From Caulobacteraceae bacterium UBA6225 (GTDB taxonomy: Bacteria > Pseudomonadota > Alphaproteobacteria > Caulobacterales > Caulobacteraceae): a DNA stretch of 5,834 bases. Of the stretch, positions 1 to 4,632 are shown piece after piece. The notes beneath the pieces are model-generated. The model was not told where the DNA came from and searched no databases. It saw only the letters and a list, made by a program, of their open reading frames with translations. How positions within the stretch are numbered: position 1 is the stretch's first letter; each line of letters begins with the position of its first letter. The position numbers and the translations under genes were made by a program. The DNA lies in contig DJWR01000153.1 of assembly GCA_002441055.1 (NCBI GenBank), forward strand, positions 4,739 through 10,572, written 5' to 3'.

Positions 1-410
1 TCCCAGAAGATCAGCAGCAGCAGGATGTTGTCCGACAGGACAATGCCCACCATCGCCCCTTGGAACAGCAGCAGAAAGGCGAAGAACCGCCCCATGGGGT
101 CGGACTTGGCCAGGTAGAAGCGGGCGTAGATGATCACCAGCAGGCCAATGCCCAGGATCATCCCGGCGAACATCAGCCCCAGCGCATCAAGGAAGAAGTT
201 GAGGTTCAGGCCCAGGGCCGGGAACCAGTCCAGCCGCGCAGTGATCACCTGACCGGCCATGACCTGTGGGGCCAGGCTCAGCAATAGCCCGAGCGCCGTC
301 GCCGTCACGAGCCCCGTGGCCAGGGCGCAGGCGTTGCGACCAAGACGGATGGTGAGGGCCGGGGCGAGCGCGCCCAGAAACGGCAGTAGGGCGATCCACG
401 CCAGGGTCAA
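1..410 (-). CDS. mnhA: Monovalent cation/H+ antiporter subunit A (MnhA/MrpA), N-terminal part, cut by left window edge
   Basis: This is the large membrane subunit of the Mrp/Mnh (Pha in rhizobia) multisubunit antiporter, which exchanges Na+ or K+ for protons across the inner membrane and is related to NADH dehydrogenase subunit L. About 136 residues are visible. They start with a hydrophobic helix (TLAWIALLPFLGALAPAL), then a second helix, the segment WFPALGLNLNFFLDALGL, a third helix reaching ARFYLAKSDPMGRFF, and FLLLFQGAMVGIVLSDNILL, all typical of MrpA N-termini. I chose TTG at 410 because GAGGG lies 5 bases upstream (416-420) and the protein then begins at the first membrane helix. An in-frame ATG at 452 would add 14 polar residues but has no good Shine-Dalgarno; an in-frame stop (TAA) lies upstream of it. 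The remaining mnh/pha subunit genes would be expected beyond the left edge (inference). The family is secure; the start is not. Confidence 0.85.
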   Translation of the reverse strand, partial: MTLAWIALLPFLGALAPALTIRLGRNACALATGLVTATALGLLLSLAPQVMAGQVITARLDWFPALGLNLNFFLDALGLMFAGMILGIGLLVIIYARFYLAKSDPMGRFFAFLLLFQGAMVGIVLSDNILLLLIFW

Positions 411-525
411 ATTGGCCCTCGAGTCGATGACGTCAAATGGGTGCGCGCCCATCAATAGCGACAGGCGGTCGCAGCCCCAATGAATTTCCCGTTATTGCAC
501 AGCTCAAGGGCCGCGCGGGGCGTCC

Positions 526-798
526 CTAGCGGCGGCGGAACTGCGGCCGCTGCTGACCGCCGCCCATGCGCGGGCCTTCGGTCTTGTGACGATAGGTGAT
601 GCGACCTTTTTCAAGGTCGTAGGGGGTCATCTCGACGGTGACCCGGTCCCCCACCAGCGAGCGGATGCGGTTCCGCTTCATGCGGCCGGCGGTGTAGGCG
701 AGGATGGTGTGTTCGTTGTCCAGCTGAACCCGGAACCGGCCCTCGGGCAGCAGCTCGGTGATCACGCCTTCGAACTCGATGAATTCTTCCTTGGACAT
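526..798 (-). CDS. infA: Translation initiation factor IF-1, with basic C-terminal extension
   Basis: IF-1 binds the 30S ribosomal A site during initiation and assists IF-2 and IF-3. The 90-residue protein is one S1-like OB-fold over residues 1-72, with the family signatures EFEGVITELLP near the start, AYTAGRMKRNRIR in the middle and VEMTPYDLEKGRITYR at the end of the fold. Standard bacterial IF-1 is about 72 residues and stops near GRITYRxK. This one continues for 18 residues, rich in Gly, Gln, Pro and Arg, ending FRRR. The ATG at 798 is chosen because AGGAGA (807-812) sits 8 bases upstream; the longer reading back to 912 has no such support and non-homologous sequence. Some alphaproteobacteria carry a second infA copy of this EFEGV type with a basic tail, so this may be a paralogue and not the sole IF-1 (inference from family memory). 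The next minus-strand gene, mnhA, begins 73 to 115 bases downstream, with no convincing terminator between. Confidence 0.95.
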   Translation of the reverse strand: MSKEEFIEFEGVITELLPEGRFRVQLDNEHTILAYTAGRMKRNRIRSLVGDRVTVEMTPYDLEKGRITYRHKTEGPRMGGGQQRPQFRRR

Positions 799-825
799 AC
801 GTATCGTCTCCTGCTGGCCGCCGAC

Positions 826-853
826 GCCCGGCGAGCCGGCCTTATGGCCGGGC
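826..853 (-). other. Overlapping, mutually exclusive hairpins just upstream of infA
   Basis: Two stems share bases. Stem A is CCGGCC (836-841), loop TTAT, GGCCGG (846-851). Stem B pairs GCCCGGC (826-832) with GCCGGGC (847-853). Both use 847-851, so only one can form at a time. They lie 14 to 40 bases upstream of the infA Shine-Dalgarno, inside the mRNA leader if transcription starts above 853. The complementarity is direct; any regulatory role is inference, and GC-rich DNA often yields short stems by chance. Confidence 0.3.
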
Positions 854-885
854 CCTTCCGCAAGGATGGGCGGTCCCCGCCAGGC

Positions 886-929
886 GGCGGCAGAGCGGTT
901 CAGACGCGCCAAAGGCCCCGCTCTGCGCC
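886..929. repeat. Long inverted repeat (possible RNA hairpin) between infA and the flavoprotein gene
   Basis: GCAGAGCGG (890-898) is exactly complementary to CCGCTCTGC (918-926). If one G is bulged, the stem grows to 12 pairs, GGCG(G)CAGAGCGG against CCGCTCTGCGCC, with a 19-base loop. No T-run follows on either strand, so it does not look like an intrinsic terminator. On the minus strand it would fall in a long infA leader; on the plus strand it ends 16 bases before the GGAGGAGG of the small ORF at 958. Function unknown. Confidence 0.4.
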
Positions 930-957
930 AGCGAACCGGCGCATGGAGGAGGCTTGA

Positions 958-1044
958 ATGGCGGGCTTTCTAGAGAACCGCGCTGAAACGGACTTAGATC
1001 GAGCGTCGCGCGACGAAATGTCGAACCGACAACCTAGGGCCTGA
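958..1044 (+). CDS. Possible small ORF (28 aa) with strong ribosome-binding site
   Basis: ATG at 958 opens a 28-codon frame that ends at TGA 1042-1044. It is preceded by GGAGGAGG (945-952), nearly the full anti-16S complement, with 5 bases to the ATG. This is the best Shine-Dalgarno in the window, better than those of the recognised genes. The peptide starts MAGFLENRAETDLDRASRDE and is polar and charged, with no signal peptide or membrane segment. I do not recognise it. It runs in the same direction as the flavoprotein gene and stops 75 bases before it, so it could be a leader peptide or an independent small protein. A 12-base palindrome lies within it. No convincing promoter is seen upstream. 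The strong site could also be chance in GC-rich DNA. Confidence 0.35.
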   Translation: MAGFLENRAETDLDRASRDEMSNRQPRA

Positions 1045-1050
1045 GGCCTC
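1004..1050. repeat. Cluster of three short palindromes upstream of the flavoprotein gene
   Basis: Three dyads lie in 47 bases: a perfect 12-base palindrome CGTCGCGCGACG (1004-1015), the spaced dyad TGTCG-AAC-CGACA (1019-1031), and the perfect 8-base palindrome GAGGCCTC (1043-1050). The first two share the GTCG/CGAC core. Their place between divergent genes is where repressor or activator sites are expected, but they overlap the possible small ORF at 958. Whether a protein binds here is inference. Confidence 0.3.
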
Positions 1051-1119
1051 AAAAGTCCAGTCGCCACGGCCCCAGCCCTTCCTTCGCCCCAAATCGCCAA
1101 TTCTCGGCTAAGGAGCCCC

Positions 1120-2301
1120 ATGGAACCCAGATACGACGTGGTGGTGGCCGGCGCCGGCGCCGCCGGCATGATGTGCGCCGCCCAGGCCGCCCAGCGGGGC
1201 CGCAAGGTGCTGGTCATCGATCACGCCAAGGCGCCCGGCGAGAAGATCCGCATCTCTGGCGGCGGCCGCTGCAACTTCACCAACATCAACACCACGCCCA
1301 ACAACTTCCTGTCGGAGAATCCACGCTTCTACATCTCGGCCCTGCGCCGCTACCGGCCCAAGGACTTCATCGCCCTGGTGGACAGCTATGGGATCGCCCA
1401 CCACGAGAAGACCCTGGGCCAGCTGTTCTGCGACGGCTCGGCCCGCCAGATCATCGACCTGCTGCTGGCGGAAATGGCCAAGGGCGGCGCCGAGCTGCGC
1501 CTTGCGACCTCCATCCAGGCCATCAGCCACAACGACGACGGCTTCACCCTGCAGACCTCGGCCGGCGAGGTCGCCTGCCAGCGCCTGGTCATCGCCACCG
1601 GCGGCAAGTCGATCCCCAAGATGGGGGCCTCAGGCTTCGGCTATGACGTGGCCCGCCAGTTTGGCCTGCGGGTCACAGAGACTAGGCCAGCCCTGGTCCC
1701 TCTGACCTTCGACGTCTCGCTGCTGGAGCGCACCGCCCCCTTGGCCGGCGTCGCCGTGGACGCCACGGTGGTCGCCGGCAAGACCCGGTTCGCCGAGGCC
1801 CTGCTCTTCACACACCGAGGCCTCAGCGGCCCGTCGATCCTGCAGGCCTCTTCCTACTGGCGCGAAGGCCAGGAGATCACCGTGGATCTCGCGCCTGGCC
1901 AGGACGTCTACGCCCACCTCCGCGCCGCCCGCACCAGCCGCGCCAAGGCCGCGCCCGCCACCATCCTGGCCGAACTCCTGCCCAAGCGCCTGGCGCAGTA
2001 TCTGGCTGAAACCCACGCGCCCAAGGGCAATATGGCCGACCAGTCCGACAAGGTCCTGCGCCCGCTCGCCGAAGCGGTGAACACCTGGCGGGTCAAGCCC
2101 GTGGGCTCCGAAGGCTACCGCACCGCCGAGGTCACCCTGGGCGGCGTCGACACCAATGAGCTTGAATCCCGCACCCTGGAATCCCGCAAGGTCCCGGGCC
2201 TCTATTTCATCGGCGAAGTGGTCGACGTCACCGGCTGGCTCGGCGGCTACAATTTCCAATGGGCCTGGGCGTCCGGCTGGAGCGCCGGGCAGTCAGTTTA
2301 G
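1120..2301 (+). CDS. yhiN: NAD(P)/FAD-dependent oxidoreductase, YhiN/HI0933 family flavoprotein
   Basis: This 393-residue cytoplasmic flavoprotein closely matches the E. coli YhiN type (about 400 residues), so it is full length. The Rossmann FAD-binding motif GAGAAG is at residues 11-16, followed by VLVID (30-34), where the Asp should contact the adenosine ribose. The family hallmark GEKIRISGGGRCNFTN covers 40-55. HEKTLGQLFCDGSARQI follows at 95-111, LVIATGG at 156-162, LFTHRGLSGP near 229-238, and the C-terminal FAD-closing block GEVVDVTGWLGGYNFQ at 365-380. The physiological substrate is not established for most members; related names include aminoacetone oxidase-like and BaiN-type proteins, and neither activity can be claimed here. 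ATG at 1120 is supported by TAAGGAG at 1109-1115, a rather close spacing of 4 bases. It is transcribed divergently from infA and convergently with the downstream FAD oxidase. Confidence 0.93.
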   Translation: MEPRYDVVVAGAGAAGMMCAAQAAQRGRKVLVIDHAKAPGEKIRISGGGRCNFTNINTTPNNFLSENPRFYISALRRYRPKDFIALVDSYGIAHHEKTLGQLFCDGSARQIIDLLLAEMAKGGAELRLATSIQAISHNDDGFTLQTSAGEVACQRLVIATGGKSIPKMGASGFGYDVARQFGLRVTETRPALVPLTFDVSLLERTAPLAGVAVDATVVAGKTRFAEALLFTHRGLSGPSILQASSYWREGQEITVDLAPGQDVYAHLRAARTSRAKAAPATILAELLPKRLAQYLAETHAPKGNMADQSDKVLRPLAEAVNTWRVKPVGSEGYRTAEVTLGGVDTNELESRTLESRKVPGLYFIGEVVDVTGWLGGYNFQWAWASGWSAGQSV

Positions 2302-2332
2302 GAGATACCGCGCCCACTTGCCGCGGGGCCAA

Positions 2333-2352
2333 GCATGGGACAATCCCATAGC
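2333..2352. terminator. Small hairpin in the convergent gap (weak bidirectional terminator candidate)
   Basis: ATGGGA (2335-2340), loop CAA, and TCCCAT (2344-2349) form a 6-pair stem. Allowing one bulged A (2350), flanking GC pairs extend it to 8 pairs. It lies 31 bases after the flavoprotein stop and 64 bases past the stop of the convergent FAD oxidase. No T-run follows on either strand, so it is not a classical intrinsic terminator. Nothing else is seen in the 115-base gap. Confidence 0.25.
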
Positions 2353-2416
2353 TATCCGTGGCTACACGACCATCGCCAGCAGCTTCGTTGAGCGGAACCC
2401 CCTGACCGCCTCAGGC

Positions 2417-3814
2417 TCAGGGCAGAACCTTCCCGGGATTGAGCTGGTTGCTCGGGTCCAGGGCCGACTTCAGCCGCTGCATCAGGCTGAGTTCCTGCGG
2501 CGTCCGCGAGTGGTTCAGATAGGCCCGCTTGTCGAGGCCGATTCCATGCTCGGCGGAGATGGAGCCCCCGTGGGGCTGCAACTGATCATAGATCAGGGCG
2601 GCCACCTCCGACCTGGCGGCCGCATCGCCGACCCCGGCGATCAGATGAAGATTCCCATCTCCCAGGTGCCCAAACACCGTCAGTTTGGCCGACGGCCAGC
2701 GGTGCTCCAGGGCGGCCTGAACCGACGCCACATAGTCCTCCATGGCCCCGAGCGGCAGGCTGACGTCAAAGGCGGTGATCGGCCCGTCCCTTGCGGTCTG
2801 GGCGACATCGTCCCGTAGGGCCCACAACTTGTCGCGCTCGCCCTGGGACTTGGCCACCGCGGCGTCCACCGCCAGGCCTTCGTTGATCACCTCGGCCAGG
2901 GCCTGCTCGAACCGTTCCCGGTCCTGGGCCGGCGCGCCCCCCAGGGCTTCAACCAGCACATAATAGGCGTGCCCGGCTGGCAGCGGGGCCCGGCCCTGGG
3001 CCGGGGGCGTCGTCACCAGCTGATAGAATCGCGGCCACATGACCTCAAAGGCCGACAGGGCCCCTGACAGGGACACTTCCAGCCGCCGCAACAGGCGCAC
3101 CAGATCGGAAAAGCGACTGACGGCCAGCAGGGCCACCTCCTGGCTCCGCGGCGCCGGCCGCAGGCGAAGGACCGCCCGGGTGATGACGCCCAGCGTGCCT
3201 TCCGAACCGACGAACAGCTGCTTCAGGTCATAGCCCGTATTGTTCTTGATCAGACCGTTCATGGACGACACCACCGTGCCGTCGGCCAGCACCACCTCGA
3301 GGCCCAGCACCATGTCCCGGGCCATGCCGTATCTCAGAACCCGGTTGCCCCCGGCATTGGTGGAAAGCACCCCGCCCAGGGTCGCAGACCCCCGCGACCC
3401 CAGATCCAGCGGCAGGAAGAGCCCCTCCGCCTGGGCTGCGGCGCAGGCGTTCTCCAGCACGACCCCGGCCTGCGCCGTCATCAGCGCCTGATCGGTGTCG
3501 ATCACCTCGATGGCGTTCATGCGGCCAAGACTGAGCGCCACCGCCCCATCGGCCATAGCCCCGCCCACCAGTCCCGTCAGACCGCCCCAGGGCACGAGGG
3601 GGACCCCGGCCTTGTGGGCTGCGGCCAGCACCTGCGAGACCTCGTCCACAGATCTTGGCCGCGCCACCATCAAGGGGGTCCCGACCCGGGTCCAGGGGCT
3701 GAAGCCCGCCTGGGCGGCCGCCTCACCGATCAGCAGCCCCTCAGCCCCCAGGCGAGCCAGGAGCGCCTCGCGCAGGCCTTCCACCGCCGCAGACTCGACC
3801 CGTTCAGCGGACAT
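2417..3814 (-). CDS. FAD-binding oxidase of the GlcD / D-lactate dehydrogenase / D-2-hydroxyglutarate dehydrogenase family
   Basis: This 465-residue enzyme of the vanillyl-alcohol-oxidase fold should oxidise a D-2-hydroxyacid to a 2-oxoacid with FAD, passing electrons to a quinone, cytochrome or flavoprotein. The N-terminal PCMH-type FAD domain shows PLVPWGGLTGLVGG (72-85), LDLGSRGSATLGGVLSTNAGG (136-156) and NNTGYDLKQLFVGSEGTLG (191-209). The C-terminal FAD-oxidase domain has GHLGDGNLHL (382-391) and SAEHGIGLDK (420-429). H383, H390 and E422 match the metal-site pattern of human D2HGDH, and H423 its catalytic His (by family comparison). It ends in the usual NPGKVLP. No glcE, glcF or electron-transfer flavoprotein gene is adjacent, so a stand-alone D-lactate or D-2-hydroxyglutarate dehydrogenase is likelier than glycolate oxidase; the substrate is not settled. 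ATG 3814 has only a weak Shine-Dalgarno, and an in-frame TGA lies 3 codons upstream. Confidence 0.93.
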   Translation of the reverse strand: MSAERVESAAVEGLREALLARLGAEGLLIGEAAAQAGFSPWTRVGTPLMVARPRSVDEVSQVLAAAHKAGVPLVPWGGLTGLVGGAMADGAVALSLGRMNAIEVIDTDQALMTAQAGVVLENACAAAQAEGLFLPLDLGSRGSATLGGVLSTNAGGNRVLRYGMARDMVLGLEVVLADGTVVSSMNGLIKNNTGYDLKQLFVGSEGTLGVITRAVLRLRPAPRSQEVALLAVSRFSDLVRLLRRLEVSLSGALSAFEVMWPRFYQLVTTPPAQGRAPLPAGHAYYVLVEALGGAPAQDRERFEQALAEVINEGLAVDAAVAKSQGERDKLWALRDDVAQTARDGPITAFDVSLPLGAMEDYVASVQAALEHRWPSAKLTVFGHLGDGNLHLIAGVGDAAARSEVAALIYDQLQPHGGSISAEHGIGLDKRAYLNHSRTPQELSLMQRLKSALDPSNQLNPGKVLP

Positions 3815-3851
3815 GGGGGATCATCTCTATGGACCGGCGGGGTTCGACCAT
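3804..3851 (-). CDS. Possible 15-aa upstream ORF overlapping the FAD oxidase start
   Basis: ATG 3851 reads MVEPRRSIEMIPHVR and stops at TGA 3806-3804, 11 bases inside the FAD oxidase gene and in a different frame. AGGAAAGGG (3859-3867) lies 7 bases upstream of its ATG. That is a better Shine-Dalgarno than the one in front of the oxidase ATG at 3814. Translation of this short frame could carry ribosomes to the overlapping oxidase start by coupling. The arrangement is visible; function is inference, and such short frames arise by chance. Confidence 0.25.
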   Translation of the reverse strand: MVEPRRSIEMIPHVR

Positions 3852-3949
3852 CGCAACACCCTTTCCTGTTCGGGCCCGTTCGGCGCCCACCAGGAGCCTA
3901 GGCGCGACGTCGCCTGTCGGGATTGATCACCGTCAAGACGCCCCGGCGC

Positions 3950-4483
3950 TTAGCCAACCTCCGCCACGGCCTCACCTTCGAACCCCACCTGCCCGACGGC
4001 CGCCCACGGACCGCCGAGATAGCGCCAGATCAGCAGTCCCTCGGCGGTGATGTCGAAGGACTCGAACTCCAGTTGCAGCCGTTCGCACAGCGCCCGCGCC
4101 TCAACAGGATCGGCCTTGTTCTGGATGGTGATGTGCGGGCGGAAGGCCGCGCGGTCCTGGGGCGTCAGCCAGGGTGCGAAGGCCTGGGCCAGTTCCGCGC
4201 GCAAAGCCTCCAGTTCCGGCGCGGCGATCCGGTAGGCCACCCCACGGCCAATGAACCAGGGGCCGCGCACCTCCAGCCGCATCGGCCCGCGCCTGGCGCA
4301 GGCGTCCTTCACCACCTCCGCAATCCTTGGCTCCTCCTCCCCGGGCAGGGCGTGGAACAGGGTCAGGTGGGCTGGAACCACATTGCGATGGGCTGGAAAA
4401 TGGGCGCGGCGCAGGTCGTCGAACCAGGCGAACCCGCCCTCATCCAGGGCGGCGGTGACGATCAGGGGCGCGGTCTGCGGCAT
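3950..4483 (-). CDS. 2'-5' RNA ligase family protein (2H phosphoesterase)
   Basis: This 177-residue protein has the two His-x-Thr motifs that define the 2H phosphoesterase superfamily: HLTL at 39-42 (in VVPAHLTLFHALP) and HITI at 117-120 (in FRPHITIQNK). The spacing of about 78 residues fits LigT/ThpR-like enzymes, in which the two His residues act on 2',3'-cyclic phosphates or 2'-5' RNA linkages. It appears complete and cytoplasmic, with no signal peptide. The biological substrate is unknown for most bacterial members. I chose ATG 4483 because it starts directly before the first beta strand (APLIVTAAL) and has GAGGGA (4494-4499) 10 bases upstream; an open frame reaches 4648 but that extension would overlap the divergent transporter gene and looks non-coding. 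The FAD oxidase gene follows on the same strand after 135 bases, so co-transcription is possible. Confidence 0.88.
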   Translation of the reverse strand: MPQTAPLIVTAALDEGGFAWFDDLRRAHFPAHRNVVPAHLTLFHALPGEEEPRIAEVVKDACARRGPMRLEVRGPWFIGRGVAYRIAAPELEALRAELAQAFAPWLTPQDRAAFRPHITIQNKADPVEARALCERLQLEFESFDITAEGLLIWRYLGGPWAAVGQVGFEGEAVAEVG

Positions 4484-4487
4484 GGTT

Positions 4488-4519
4488 TCAAGGTCCCTCA
4501 AGCTGGCTTTCAAGCTTGA
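4488..4519. repeat. Three phased TCAAG repeats, the last within a 10-base palindrome
   Basis: TCAAG occurs at 4488, 4498 and 4510, spaced 10 and 12 bases, about one helical turn each. The second and third copies are TCAAGCT. The third is part of the perfect palindrome TCAAGCTTGA (4510-4519). They lie directly upstream of the 2H gene start, overlapping its Shine-Dalgarno, and beside a minus-strand sequence GCTAGACA (4521-4528) that resembles a Caulobacter -10 box without a clear -35. An operator for the 2H gene or the divergent transporter is possible (inference). Confidence 0.3.
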
Positions 4520-4550
4520 CTGTCTAGCCTTCGGTATGGCCGCTGCCCGG

Positions 4551-4580
4551 TTGACGAGCGGGTCTGCCTGAGGCTTGCTC
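4551..4580 (+). promoter_or_regulatory. Candidate housekeeping promoter for the GPH transporter gene
   Basis: TTGACGA (4551-4557) matches six of seven bases of the Caulobacter-type -35 (TTGACGS). GCTTGCTC (4573-4580) matches six of eight positions of GCTANAWC, counting the N. The spacer is 15 bases, one more than the usual 10-14. Transcription would begin near 4587, leaving a leader of about 45 bases before the TTG start at 4633. A weaker alternative is TTGACTG at 4516 with GGTATGGC at 4533. Confidence 0.4.
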
Positions 4581-4617
4581 CCCCCTCGCGATGCGCCGAT
4601 CCATTTTAAGAGCGCTC

Positions 4618-4625
4618 GGGGAGGA
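4618..4625 (+). promoter_or_regulatory. Ribosome-binding site that sets the transporter start at TTG 4633
   Basis: GGGGAGGA is a strong Shine-Dalgarno ending 7 bases before TTG 4633. It is too close to TTG 4627 and lies inside the frame that opens at ATG 4591, which has no such site. It is the main reason for the non-ATG start. Confidence 0.6.
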
Positions 4626-4632
4626 TTTGAAA

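Noticed and set aside
428..435. Palindrome TGACGTCA
   Set aside because: It lies at the antiporter start, is a single 8-base palindrome with no second site, and is likely chance.
799..912. Extended N-terminus of IF-1 starting at 912
   Set aside because: IF-1 proteins begin at MxKEE, and a good Shine-Dalgarno precedes ATG 798. The extra 38 residues do not resemble the family.
586..957. 123-codon open frame on the plus strand
   Set aside because: It is antisense to infA, with composition typical of a shadow frame.
960..1000. Promoter-like matches TCTAGAAA (minus, 967-974) and CTTAGATC (plus, 993-1000)
   Set aside because: Neither has a convincing -35 box at the right distance, so I do not call promoters there.
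1000..1080. GGTTCGA-like sequence on the minus strand suggesting a tRNA T-arm
   Set aside because: The flanking bases do not form a T-stem (GTCGG against TTTCG), and no acceptor or anticodon arm can be built.
1630..2259. 209-codon open frame on the minus strand
   Set aside because: It is antisense to the YhiN-type flavoprotein, low in complexity, and has no recognisable domain.
2156..2818. 220-codon open frame on the plus strand bridging two genes
   Set aside because: It overlaps the flavoprotein end out of frame and the FAD oxidase on the opposite strand. No homology signature or ribosome-binding site supports it.
3923..4519. 198-codon open frame on the plus strand
   Set aside because: It is antisense to the 2H phosphoesterase, whose HxT motifs on the minus strand show which frame is real.
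4536..4571. 11-codon frame starting ATG GCC GCT on the plus strand
   Set aside because: No Shine-Dalgarno is present, and it overlaps the candidate promoter of the transporter gene.
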